A program made the translations under genes and the position numbers. From the NCBI GenBank assembly GCA_965223435.1, contig CBDCWQ010000001.1:310001-374000 (forward strand): DNA of 64,000 nt. Direction: 5' to 3'. The notes under the pieces were generated by a model that saw only the letters and a program-made list of their open reading frames with translations, did no database searches and was not told where the DNA came from. Source of the stretch: CBDCWQ01 sp965223435 (GTDB lineage: Bacteria > Myxococcota > Kuafuiibacteriia > Kuafuiibacteriales > Kuafuiibacteriaceae). This document shows, piece after piece, positions 1-8,276 of this stretch (within the stretch, counting starts at the first letter, position 1; the number at the start of each line of letters is the position of its first letter).

Positions 1-2
1 GG

Positions 3-1592
3 AAGCTGACCCAAACCCTGACGGAGGGACTCGACGGCGGCCCGATCACCTTCCAGAACATCGACAACCCCGACCATTGGGTGGTGGATGTGTCTCCGCG
101 AGAGGGCATGCTCGCACCGGGCGAAACCACACGGGTGACTTTTCGTCTCAACCGGGACCGAGCCCAAGCCCTGGAGCCCAAATTCCATGGCTATCTCGTC
201 GTTTTTAACTCGCCCGGCAGCCTCGCCGGGATGCCCTACGGCGGCGCCACCGTGGCGCTAGGCACCCCCATGACCACCAGCCCATCGTCAACGCCTGAAC
301 CCATTCCAACATCGGTCCGGCTCTTTTTGTCCGCATGGCCTAACCAAGGGGCTACAGCCCCAGACGCCTTGGCGTTTGTGCTTAGGCGCATGTTCGAGCT
401 TGAAATCCTCGTCCCCAATGCGGAACATTCCCAGGAAACGCCTACGAATGTTCCGAGCTGGACGAAAACCATGGTGGAGGCGTGGGTCAACAACGTGATC
501 ACGGACAAGGAGTTCCTCGCTGCGCTTCAGTTCCTCATCTATGCGGACATTCTTCGAATTCCACCGAAGCCCTTGTCCCCATCAACAGACACGGTTCAAC
601 CCAAAAACCCAAACCTCGGCGAAAATACCACCTCGGGGCCCAGTCACACCGAGGCGACCACCCAAGTCCTGCCGATGCCCCTGAGTAGACATCTGGGCCT
701 AGGCTGGCCGGCAGATACGACCGATCCCGGCGCCTTCTCTCCGATCGCACTCCTCGTCGACCAACGCCCGTTCTTTCGGTGGGCAAGCACGTGTGACCCG
801 TCGCTTGGAGCAAGCGAGACCATAAGGGGCAGCGACAGCTGCATGGTCGCGAATGTCCTCCCAGGATTCGACCCGGACACCATGCCCTTTTCCGCCCGAC
901 TCGACCTGTCGCTTCCAGGCCTGCCCAAGACCAGCGCCCAGGCCGAAATCGACAACCTCATCCACACCGACGACCGACTGACCTTCACCGCAAAAATCAA
1001 GTTGTGTGATCCTTCGTCCAAGGACTGTACGGCGCCGGCAGTAGATCGCAACCTCCTCTTCCAAGAACTGACCCGATGGGCAGCACTCGACGCCTGGCAG
1101 ACGCTGAGCAACCCTACGTTGCGCCAAGAGCACCCAACGTTCGAACAAGGATCGCAGTACTCAACGTACCTCACCTACGCGATGATGGCTTTTCTTGCAG
1201 CCAACCAAGTTTCATCCTTGCTGATGTTTGGCTACTCATTTGAGGGACGACTGCTGCTTACTCTTTCCCCTTGGCTGGTCGGAAGCATCACCTATGCGGT
1301 TCTTCGTCGCAGAACCGATGCTCTCAAGGGCATGCCCGGATATTTCGCGTTGATCGCGGTCTCCGCCGCCGTCATCAATCTTTCGGCCATAGGCTATGTA
1401 GGCACCCAGCTCGGCCAACGAGACTCACCCATCATTGAAATCGACCCGGGTGATGACAAACTGATTTCCTTATCGGTATCGATGCCCACCAACATCGCAT
1501 CCTACGCCGACCAGCTTATCGACGCACCGTGGCTCAAGGACACGCCACTTGTCGTGTTTTCAAACGCGGCGCTACCCCGCCTGGACCCATAG
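3..1592 (+). CDS. Membrane-anchored hypothetical protein, 5' end cut by window
   Basis: The reading frame is open from the first bases of the window, so the N-terminus is missing; the first in-window start-like codon (GTG at 81) is probably internal. The N-terminal visible part has an immunoglobulin-like beta pattern (WVVDVSPREG, then LAPGETTRVTF), followed by a Thr/Pro-rich linker. A segment near residues 130-160 (WVNNVITDKEFLAALQFLIY) resembles the short 'IxDxEFLxAIQYLI' modules of extracytoplasmic proteins. The C-terminal third holds two to three hydrophobic helices separated by an RRR loop, then a short extracytoplasmic-looking tail. No catalytic motif is visible. It ends 12 bp before the phosphatase gene, so the two may share a transcript. 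Function unknown; a surface or envelope role is inferred from the topology. Confidence 0.7.
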   Translation, partial: KLTQTLTEGLDGGPITFQNIDNPDHWVVDVSPREGMLAPGETTRVTFRLNRDRAQALEPKFHGYLVVFNSPGSLAGMPYGGATVALGTPMTTSPSSTPEPIPTSVRLFLSAWPNQGATAPDALAFVLRRMFELEILVPNAEHSQETPTNVPSWTKTMVEAWVNNVITDKEFLAALQFLIYADILRIPPKPLSPSTDTVQPKNPNLGENTTSGPSHTEATTQVLPMPLSRHLGLGWPADTTDPGAFSPIALLVDQRPFFRWASTCDPSLGASETIRGSDSCMVANVLPGFDPDTMPFSARLDLSLPGLPKTSAQAEIDNLIHTDDRLTFTAKIKLCDPSSKDCTAPAVDRNLLFQELTRWAALDAWQTLSNPTLRQEHPTFEQGSQYSTYLTYAMMAFLAANQVSSLLMFGYSFEGRLLLTLSPWLVGSITYAVLRRRTDALKGMPGYFALIAVSAAVINLSAIGYVGTQLGQRDSPIIEIDPGDDKLISLSVSMPTNIASYADQLIDAPWLKDTPLVVFSNAALPRLDP

Positions 1593-1604
1593 GAGCAAAT
1601 CATC

Positions 1605-2072
1605 ATGCCAACCCGTGTTCTCTTCGTTTGCCTCGGAAACATTTGTCGCTCCCCTACGGCGGAGGGCGTTTTCCGCCATCTTGTGCAGCAAGAGGGGGTC
1701 GCTGAGCGGTTTCACATCGACTCCGCGGGCACCGGAGACTGGCACGTCGGCCAGCCACCGGACGCGCGCATGACCGCTGCCGCCCAAAGGGCCGGCTACG
1801 CGCTCAGGAGCCGGGCGAGACAGGTGGAGGCCAAAGACTTTGAGTCGTTTGATCACATCATCGCGATGGATCAGGAGAACCTCAAAGACTTGCAGGCGCA
1901 ATGCCCTGAAACGCTTCGGGCCAAACTCCGCCTTCTGCGAAGCCTCGAACATGACCCCGCCGATCTAGACGTTCCTGACCCCTATTACGGAGGTCAAAAA
2001 GGGTTTGACGAAGTCATCGCCATCGTCGAACGCTGCGCGCGGCGCCTTCTTGAGGAACTCAAGGCGCCGTGA
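1605..2072 (+). CDS. Low molecular weight protein-tyrosine phosphatase
   Basis: Encodes 155 residues, the usual length for cytosolic LMW-PTPs, which remove phosphate from phosphotyrosine and in bacteria often act on tyrosine kinases of polysaccharide export. The phosphate-binding loop CLGNICRSPT matches C-x5-R-S/T right after the first beta strand, and the general-acid loop is present as DPYYGG near residue 126. An AGGAG ribosome site lies 8 bp upstream of the ATG. Its stop codon overlaps the GTG of the next gene, so the two are probably translationally coupled. Sugar-related genes (carbamoyltransferase, deacetylase) follow within 4 kb, but no tyrosine kinase is in view, so its substrate is unknown. 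Confidence 0.93.
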   Translation: MPTRVLFVCLGNICRSPTAEGVFRHLVQQEGVAERFHIDSAGTGDWHVGQPPDARMTAAAQRAGYALRSRARQVEAKDFESFDHIIAMDQENLKDLQAQCPETLRAKLRLLRSLEHDPADLDVPDPYYGGQKGFDEVIAIVERCARRLLEELKAP

Positions 2073-2965
2073 CCATCGAAAGCCCCCCAAGCGAATGGCT
2101 TGAAGATGTGCTGAGCACAAGTCTCGGCGATGCGGTTCGTATCCAAAAGCGGAGCACCCTTCGAGGCGGATGCATCAGCCACGCCGAGCGACTTCACACC
2201 GGCCACGGAGATTTCTTCTTCAAGTGGAGCCCAGATACGCCCCAGGATCTGTATGTCCAAGAGGCGGCCGGACTCCGGGCCCTCGGAGCGAGCCGCACCC
2301 CCCTCACCGTGCCCACGGTCATCGCTTGCAGTGCGCCACGGGGCAAACGACCCGGTTATTTGATCTTAGAGTACCTCCCGCCCGAGCCGGTGCCTCGCAA
2401 CTTTGAGACCCAATTGGGTGCGGGGCTGGCAACCCTGCACAGGCAAAGCGGACCTGCCTTTGGTTTCGAGCACAGCAACCACTGCGGCGAAACGTCGCAG
2501 CCCAATGCCTGGACAGAAAACTGGATCGATTTTTACCGAACGAACCGCCTGGGGCATCAAATCGAGCTGGCGCGAAACGCAAAGCTCCTCGATCTTTGTC
2601 ACGTTCGGCACTTCGAGCGACTTCTTGCCCGCCTAGACGACCTCCTCGCGGGCCCCCAAGAGCCCCCTGCCCTCATCCACGGGGACCTGTGGTCGGGCAA
2701 CGTCTACGCAACAACCCGAGGCCGCATTGCCCTCATCGATCCCGCGGCCTACTACGGCCACCGCGAGGCTGAGCTCGGCATGATGACCCTCTTCGGCGGC
2801 TTCGGGGAGCGCACGTACACGTCGTACAACGAGAACTATCCGTTGGCCAAAGGGTGGCGACAGCGAAACCCCCTTTATCAGCTCTACCACCTTTTGAACC
2901 ATGCCAACCTGTTTGGTGGCGGGTACGTCGCCCAGTCGCTCGCCGTCGTCAGGCGCTATATCTAA
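2069..2965 (+). CDS. Fructosamine kinase family protein
   Basis: Encodes 298 residues, close to the usual size for the fructosamine/ketosamine-3-kinase family, which phosphorylates the sugar part of glycated amines or proteins so that it detaches. The family's catalytic signature is seen as HGDLWSGN near residue 205, with IDPAAYYGHREAELGM following as the magnesium/ATP loop; the ATP-lid region is ISHAERLHTGHGDFFFK with its conserved lysine. The GTG start overlaps the stop codon of the phosphatase gene by 4 bp (GTGA). Pairing of fructosamine kinases with LMW phosphatases is a recurrent bacterial arrangement and fits a protein-repair role, where the phosphatase may act on the phosphorylated sugar product. 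That pairing function is inference. Confidence 0.88.
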   Translation: MTIESPPSEWLEDVLSTSLGDAVRIQKRSTLRGGCISHAERLHTGHGDFFFKWSPDTPQDLYVQEAAGLRALGASRTPLTVPTVIACSAPRGKRPGYLILEYLPPEPVPRNFETQLGAGLATLHRQSGPAFGFEHSNHCGETSQPNAWTENWIDFYRTNRLGHQIELARNAKLLDLCHVRHFERLLARLDDLLAGPQEPPALIHGDLWSGNVYATTRGRIALIDPAAYYGHREAELGMMTLFGGFGERTYTSYNENYPLAKGWRQRNPLYQLYHLLNHANLFGGGYVAQSLAVVRRYI

Positions 2966-3081
2966 ACCTTTGATCCCCCACGCCACGCGGTGGTCATCAC
3001 GTCAACACCCGCTTGTCCACGAACCGCCGATGCGTTTCCTCCTTGAAACCCCCCGAGTGGTCTGTAAACATACGCCGCACG

Positions 3082-3462
3082 ATGGGGTTACGACCCGAGG
3101 TGGGCTTCTTGGTGCTCTTCTTCCTATGGGTTCCCGACCGAGCATCTGCAAGCGAAGACCCCTGGTTTTCGAAAGACAAGGGCCTTCATTTTGGGATCAG
3201 CGCCGCGTTGGCGGCTGGAGGATACGGCCTAACCGTTCCCTTCGATGATCGTGAGGTCGTGCGCGCTGGGGTTGGCGCCGCATTCAGCCTTTCTATCGGC
3301 ATCAGTAAAGAACTCTACGACCTCCATCGAGGCGGCGCATTGAGCTACCGCGATCTGGTTTGGGACTTCTTGGGAACCGCAACCGGGGTCCTCATTGCTT
3401 GGCTCATAGATCAGGCGCTCAACCGCAGGCCTGTAGACATTTCAACTGCCGATTCTGGATAG
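3082..3462 (+). CDS. YfiM-like (DUF2279) exported protein
   Basis: Small exported protein of 126 residues from the ATG at 3082. This start gives a signal peptide (MGLRPEVGFLVLFFLW...ASA), whereas the longer TTG start at 3013 adds a hydrophilic, poorly supported extension. The mature part shows the DUF2279/YfiM pattern: DKGLHFGISAALA, a central hydrophobic stretch, KELYD, and DLVWDFLGTATGVLIAWLID. The family is predicted to be periplasmic or membrane associated and has no established biochemical role. It stands alone between the kinase and the carbamoyltransferase, with a GC-rich hairpin downstream. Confidence 0.72.
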   Translation: MGLRPEVGFLVLFFLWVPDRASASEDPWFSKDKGLHFGISAALAAGGYGLTVPFDDREVVRAGVGAAFSLSIGISKELYDLHRGGALSYRDLVWDFLGTATGVLIAWLIDQALNRRPVDISTADSG

Positions 3463-3548
3463 GTTGGCTGTTATCCACAAGCCGGTGGGGCAGACCCCGG
3501 CCTTTCGCGTGTGAAATGAAAATCGGCCCTTCACGGGTTCTCCTCTTC

Positions 3549-3580
3549 GGGGCGCCGTCGCTGGGCGCCCGCTCCTTCTT
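3549..3580 (+). terminator. Possible terminator hairpin after the DUF2279 gene
   Basis: GGGCGCC at 3550-3556 pairs perfectly with GGCGCCC at 3564-3570 across a 7-base loop, and a pyrimidine-rich run (GCTCCTTCTT) follows. The tail has few consecutive T residues, so strong intrinsic termination is not assured. The remaining spacer between 3463 and 3693 shows no further gene. Confidence 0.35.
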
Positions 3581-3693
3581 CCTTCTGGCGAGCAAAAGGC
3601 CCCGACCCATCGTTGATTCTGGGCGTGGCCATGTGTTAACAAACCGGCCCAAAAGCGGGCCCAAAGCGCGGGCCGCGCTGGGAAAGGTTGGCA

Positions 3694-5472
3694 ATGTACG
3701 TACTTGGCATCGGGCAAATCGGTGGTTTCGATTCTTCGGTCGCTCTTCTCAAAGACGGCGAACTCAGGATGGCGGTCGCCGAGGAGCGTCTCACCCGCCG
3801 CAAGCACCTCGGAGGCTATCCGGAAAAGGCGCTCAAGAAGGTGCTCGAGCACGAGGGCATCGGCCTCCCGGACGTGGATCACATCGCCATCGTCGACCGA
3901 CCACTGCTTCGTTTCTTTTGGCGAACGGGTGAATGGTACCTCCCGAAGCTCCTGAAGCACCCCGCCACGTCCGTGTACCACATCCTCCACGATGAAATTC
4001 CGCAGCTTCTCGACTTCGGGCGAGCGCGGCACAAACTTCTTCGCGAATCCAAAGGGCGCGCCAAGGTCCATTTTGTCGAGCACCACGCAGCCCACCAAGC
4101 CAGCGCTTTTTACGCCAGCGGCTTCGAAGACGCGGCCCTCCTTTCCTTTGACGCCCGGGGCGAGGTCGCAACCACCGCGCTCGGTGTCGGCAACGGGATA
4201 GACCACAAGATCCAGCAGCGGGCGCGCCATCCCCATTCCCTCGGTATGTTCTACGCCGCGATCACCGACCATCTTGGTTTCCAACATGGAAACGATGAGT
4301 ACAAAGTCATGGGCTTGGCCTCCTACGGGAACCCCAAATACTTGCACGAAATGCGAGACCTCATCCGGTTCGACCCGGACCGACTGGTGGTGACCAATCT
4401 AGAGTACTTCACCTACCAAAACGGCCACGGCTTCCTCTCAGACAAGTTCTCAGAGGTCTTTGGTCCCAAACGAGGGTACGACGAGCCGGTCGAAGACCAG
4501 CATCAAGACATCGCCGCCTCCGCCCAGGCCGTTCTGGAAGAGATCGTGATCTCGCTGGCACAGCACGCCAAGCGGACCACCGGCAAAAACCGCCTTTGTA
4601 TGGCAGGCGGGGTCGCGCTCAACTGCGTGGCGAATGGCAAAGTCTACAAAGAACGTATCTTTGACGAGATTTTTGTCCAGCCCGCAGCCGGAGACGACGG
4701 AGGGGCCCTCGGTGCCGCTTACTACGTGAACCACCATGTCCTTCGGGAGCGACGACGGTTTGTGATGCACACCGCCAACGTCGGCCCCACGGTGGACGAC
4801 AAGGCCATCGAGCGCGCCCTCGAGATAAGCAAGGTTCCCTTTCGGAAGTCAGACAACATCTGTCGCGAGGTGGCCCAAGCCCTCTCCGAAGGCAAGATTG
4901 TGGGCTGGTACCAAGGACGCATGGAGTTCGGCCCTCGGGCCCTCGGCAGCCGTTCCATCCTCGCAGATCCAACCAACCCAAACATGAAGGACCTGATCAA
5001 CAGCTACGTGAAATTCCGCGAGGAGTTCCGTCCTTTTGCCCCTTCTTGCAAAAAGGAAGCCGCATCGAAGTTCTTCGAGCTCGACTTCCCTTCACCGTTC
5101 ATGCTGTTCATTGTAGACGTCAAAGAGCAAGCCAAGGGCCTGCTGCCCGCCATCACCCACGTCGACGGAACCGCCCGCGTCCAATGCGTGGCCCAGGAGC
5201 ACGAAGGCCGCTACTGGGAGCTCCTCGATGAGTTTGAAAAGCTCTCCGGGGTTCCCGTGGTTCTCAACACGTCTTTCAACGTGATGGGAGAACCGATTGT
5301 AGACACGCCTCAAGATGCCCTTCGGTGCTTCTTTTCTACCGGAATGGACGTGCTCGCAGTAGGCGACTACATCGTCTACAAAAATCCAGACGAAGACCAC
5401 CTGGCCGGGACCATAGACCGAAGCCCACCACGTCCCAAGCCTTGGCGCCCAAGTCAGGAGATTCGAGCCTAA
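3694..5472 (+). CDS. Carbamoyltransferase, NodU/CmcH family
   Basis: Encodes 592 residues from ATG 3694, preceded by GGAAAGG; a TTG two codons upstream is a less likely start. NodU/CmcH enzymes transfer carbamoyl from carbamoyl phosphate, through carbamoyl-AMP, to hydroxyls of sugars or antibiotics. The N-terminal Kae1/YrdC-like metal site is seen in VEHHAAHQASAFYASGF and LLSFDARGE, with GGVALNCVANGK and GDDGGALGAA in the ATP-binding core. The C-terminal signature MEFGPRALGSRSIL and PVVLNTSFN are present, so the protein looks complete. The deacetylase gene starts 19 bp downstream, which suggests both act on a glycan or glycolipid; no glycosyltransferase is adjacent, so the acceptor is unknown. 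Confidence 0.93.
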   Translation: MYVLGIGQIGGFDSSVALLKDGELRMAVAEERLTRRKHLGGYPEKALKKVLEHEGIGLPDVDHIAIVDRPLLRFFWRTGEWYLPKLLKHPATSVYHILHDEIPQLLDFGRARHKLLRESKGRAKVHFVEHHAAHQASAFYASGFEDAALLSFDARGEVATTALGVGNGIDHKIQQRARHPHSLGMFYAAITDHLGFQHGNDEYKVMGLASYGNPKYLHEMRDLIRFDPDRLVVTNLEYFTYQNGHGFLSDKFSEVFGPKRGYDEPVEDQHQDIAASAQAVLEEIVISLAQHAKRTTGKNRLCMAGGVALNCVANGKVYKERIFDEIFVQPAAGDDGGALGAAYYVNHHVLRERRRFVMHTANVGPTVDDKAIERALEISKVPFRKSDNICREVAQALSEGKIVGWYQGRMEFGPRALGSRSILADPTNPNMKDLINSYVKFREEFRPFAPSCKKEAASKFFELDFPSPFMLFIVDVKEQAKGLLPAITHVDGTARVQCVAQEHEGRYWELLDEFEKLSGVPVVLNTSFNVMGEPIVDTPQDALRCFFSTGMDVLAVGDYIVYKNPDEDHLAGTIDRSPPRPKPWRPSQEIRA

Positions 5473-5491
5473 CAAACACCCGGAGATACCG

Positions 5492-6514
5492 ATGAAACCT
5501 CGCTTCTTGAGTGCATCGATTCGAGCCTTTTTGAAGCGAGGCGTGTTTGAAGCGGCCGGTTTTTGCCGCGCCGCCAAACGCCTCGCTCAGCGTCTTTCCC
5601 CCACGGACGTTGTGGTGGTCAACCTCCACAACGTCACCCCTGACCTGAACCCTTTTTGGCCTGGACTTGACCCTCTCCACTTTGATGCTTTGGTCAAGTT
5701 TCTCAAGACCCAATTCACCCTCACCGGTTTCAGACGTATGGCCGAAGAAAAAAGCGATCGGCCGTTGGCGATCCTGTCCTTCGACGATGGGTTTTACGAT
5801 TTCGTAGAATATGCCATGCCCATTCTGGAGCGGCATGGAGCCAGCGCCAACCAGAACATCATCACCGATGCCACGCTCCTTGGACGCCCCCCCTGGAACG
5901 TTCAGCTCTACGATCACCTGCGTGCGGCGCCCTTCTCTTTTTTCGAGTCCTTTCAAGTGCCACAGTTCCACTTCAAACTGCAGGAGAACTCCGACAGCGA
6001 AAAGCTAGACTTTGGGGTCCGGCTTTCGACACATCTCAAACTGAGAGCAAAAGCCGAGCGGGACCGCTACTGGGCGATCATCGAAAAGCAGCTCCTCCAA
6101 ATCGACGGCACAAAAAGCACCCGTATGATGACCACCGATGACATCCTAGAAGCCCATCAAGTGCATGAAATTGGCGTCCACTCCGCAAGTCACGAGTCCA
6201 TGGCCGAACAAGACTTTGGCTACTTTGTCAACGACCTGGACCGTGCCTCCTCGTTCTTCAAGAAACACCGTCTACCGCTCGACATCTACGCCTTTCCCAA
6301 TGGCAGCCACACCCTGCGGCAGGTCGACACTCTGCTGGAGCGAGGCTTCAAACACGTCCTGCTGGCCGAGAGCGAATACTCTCGGCCAACAAGCGCCATC
6401 CACCCTCGGTTTACCATCACCGCAGAGTCTCAAGCAGAAATGATGTTACAAGCTGTGGGCTACAAGGCCCTCACGACGCAGGGCCAGCGAGCCCTGGCTG
6501 CCCTCCCCGTGTAA
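5492..6514 (+). CDS. Polysaccharide deacetylase (NodB homology) family protein
   Basis: Encodes 340 residues with the NodB-fold signature: LSFDDGFYDF (the two adjacent aspartates bind metal and act as base), IGVHSASHESM carrying the H-x3-H metal ligands, and AFPNGSH for a later motif. These enzymes remove N- or O-acetyl groups from sugars, or in some lineages hydrolyse other C-N bonds. There is no signal peptide, so action on a cytoplasmic or lipid-linked precursor is likely. It sits 19 bp behind the carbamoyltransferase with a CCCGGAGA ribosome site and probably forms a two-gene operon with it. The gene is convergent with the next minus-strand gene; the 61-bp gap has no clear hairpin. Confidence 0.88.
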   Translation: MKPRFLSASIRAFLKRGVFEAAGFCRAAKRLAQRLSPTDVVVVNLHNVTPDLNPFWPGLDPLHFDALVKFLKTQFTLTGFRRMAEEKSDRPLAILSFDDGFYDFVEYAMPILERHGASANQNIITDATLLGRPPWNVQLYDHLRAAPFSFFESFQVPQFHFKLQENSDSEKLDFGVRLSTHLKLRAKAERDRYWAIIEKQLLQIDGTKSTRMMTTDDILEAHQVHEIGVHSASHESMAEQDFGYFVNDLDRASSFFKKHRLPLDIYAFPNGSHTLRQVDTLLERGFKHVLLAESEYSRPTSAIHPRFTITAESQAEMMLQAVGYKALTTQGQRALAALPV

Positions 6515-6575
6515 CTGAAGACGGTTGGGTGGGGTGGGATGAAAGGGCTATCGAATTGTGTAAGGAATCACCGAC

Positions 6576-7874
6576 TCAGGGGACTAGGTTTCGGTACGAA
6601 TCGTAGTAGTGGATAAAGAAGCCTCGGAAATTTGCGTGGCCGGCGAACGCGTCCCATACCTTGGCCAGCTCAAGCTCCATAGCTGCGACACCTTCTTCGT
6701 GAAAGGTCAGAAAGTCATTTTGAGAACCCAGGTCATCGGTCTCCACACCGACAATGGTGGGATGGGTCTCAACCTCTCCGGTCGCATGGGCGATGAGGCC
6801 ATTGGGTCCTTCGGCCACGTCGCGGTAATCCATGATGGCGCAATCGTCCGCAATACCGCAAACGTACCAGTTGAGCGGTCTACACTGACCCTTGCGACCA
6901 TCAAGCTTCATGCATGAAGTGTTCGGATCTTGATCCAACCAGAACGGAATGGTGGAAGTCAGCGGGGCGGACCCGATGCGGGCACGAATCCCGTGGTAAA
7001 AATCGAGGTACTGTTGAGCCCTCGACTGCAACCGCGACCACCAGTCTGCACTCGCAGCGTTGTAGGGCTCGGTGTTGTCGATGAAGCCGTCAAAAGGAAC
7101 ACCGGACTCAGCGAGGCTTTGGTAGTAGTTCCAGCCCTCTTCTTGGCAGGTCGTTTGGCCCGGAAGCGCCTGATCGCAAGCGACGCCCCAGAAGGGATGA
7201 CCGCCGAGAGCGTAGACCTTGATATCCTGGTCATGCATAACCCCCACAAAGGCCGCGTAATCCGCGACCGCGTTGGGTTCCGAATTGGCTACGGGTTGGC
7301 CGTTGATATAAATGACGTCCACACCGCGCTCCATGGAGAAAGTCAAAAGGTCGGCGGTCGCCACCGAATCTTGGGGAATTGTGCTGTCCCATACGAAAAG
7401 GTGCCGGACCCCAACGGGATCTTGGCTGCCGCCCGAGCCGGCAGTGACCGTGACCGCTGTCCCTGTGCTCCATTTGGTGCGGTTGCGCGCAAAGTCGGCC
7501 GCGCGAACTTCAATGCCCACCGAGCCATCCCCAAACTCAGCAGCATCCCAGTCTAAGCTCCCCGGAACGCAGCCGGGACCTTGGGTAAAATTCATAGAAC
7601 GCCAGGCGCTTGTCGAACCGCCCGGTGAATGGAAACGAACCTCCATTCCCACGATGTCATCGGTGGCGGGGACCGCACACGCTTCGACTGCGATTTCGAC
7701 GGTGCCCGTGACTTGGCTTCCCGCGGACGGTGAGAGAATTTCAACGGTAGGCGGGTTTCGATTGGGCGGCGCAGCCCACGATGAACGATTCAGACCCACC
7801 ACGGCCATGACGGCCAAAGGCACCAGACTGAACCCGCGGCTAGATATTAACAATGGAAGACGAGCGTAGGACAT
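6576..7874 (-). CDS. Exported protein with Ig-like domain and a TIM-barrel-like region
   Basis: Encodes 432 residues when started at ATG 7874, which has a strong AGGAGGGG ribosome site and is followed by a signal peptide (MSYARLPLLIS...MAVVGLNRSSWA). Residues about 35-135 form a bacterial Ig-like module (PPTVEILSPSAGSQVTGTVEI) of the type that describes 'structures added to carbohydrate enzymes'. The rest alternates beta and alpha elements (VDVIYINGQ, DIKVYALGGHPFW, FDGFIDNTEPYN, HPTIVGVETDD, FRGFFIHYYDS) as in a glycoside-hydrolase-like barrel, with acidic residues at strand ends. I cannot assign it to a named family. Secreted or periplasmic; substrate unknown. Confidence 0.72.
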   Translation of the reverse strand: MSYARLPLLISSRGFSLVPLAVMAVVGLNRSSWAAPPNRNPPTVEILSPSAGSQVTGTVEIAVEACAVPATDDIVGMEVRFHSPGGSTSAWRSMNFTQGPGCVPGSLDWDAAEFGDGSVGIEVRAADFARNRTKWSTGTAVTVTAGSGGSQDPVGVRHLFVWDSTIPQDSVATADLLTFSMERGVDVIYINGQPVANSEPNAVADYAAFVGVMHDQDIKVYALGGHPFWGVACDQALPGQTTCQEEGWNYYQSLAESGVPFDGFIDNTEPYNAASADWWSRLQSRAQQYLDFYHGIRARIGSAPLTSTIPFWLDQDPNTSCMKLDGRKGQCRPLNWYVCGIADDCAIMDYRDVAEGPNGLIAHATGEVETHPTIVGVETDDLGSQNDFLTFHEEGVAAMELELAKVWDAFAGHANFRGFFIHYYDSYRNLVP

Positions 7875-8276
7875 CAAGACCCCTCCTGGACTAAAAAGGC
7901 TCTTATCCTGACCAAACTTACGCCCCTCGGCAATCGACAAAGCAACCTACGCCGCACCATCCGGGCGAATAACCCCAACTGCTAGCCACCTGGCTGCGAC
8001 TGGTTTCATGAATCGAAGCCCCTGAATTTCCTTGGGATTCCCGTGAAGGCATGACTGTTCGTCGCTGATCCACAAGCACCTGGAGTTGCATGCGCTTTTG
8101 GGGCGCCCGCCTTCACGGAAGGGCCGTGCCTCTCATTGTAAAGACGGAGTAGAAGCGGGCGCGTTCAATGAGGCGGGAATCCGAGAACCAGGATTTTGAC
8201 AAACCTTGCCCAATGAAAGGGGTACGCGGCGACGCTGTCACCCAAGAAGGGTCCAGCGCCGCCGCCCCAGGAGGAA
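7875..8276. other. Intergenic spacer (402 bp) between two exported-protein genes
   Basis: Lies upstream of the 6576-7874 gene and downstream of the 8277-14120 gene, both on the minus strand. No convincing ORF, tRNA or rho-independent terminator was seen. It should carry the promoter of the 7874 gene, but I could not identify one with confidence. Confidence 0.5.

Noticed and set aside
3471..3479. Single perfect DnaA box TTATCCACA
   Set aside because: Only one box, no AT-rich unwinding region and no dnaA, dnaN or gidA nearby, so an origin is not supported.
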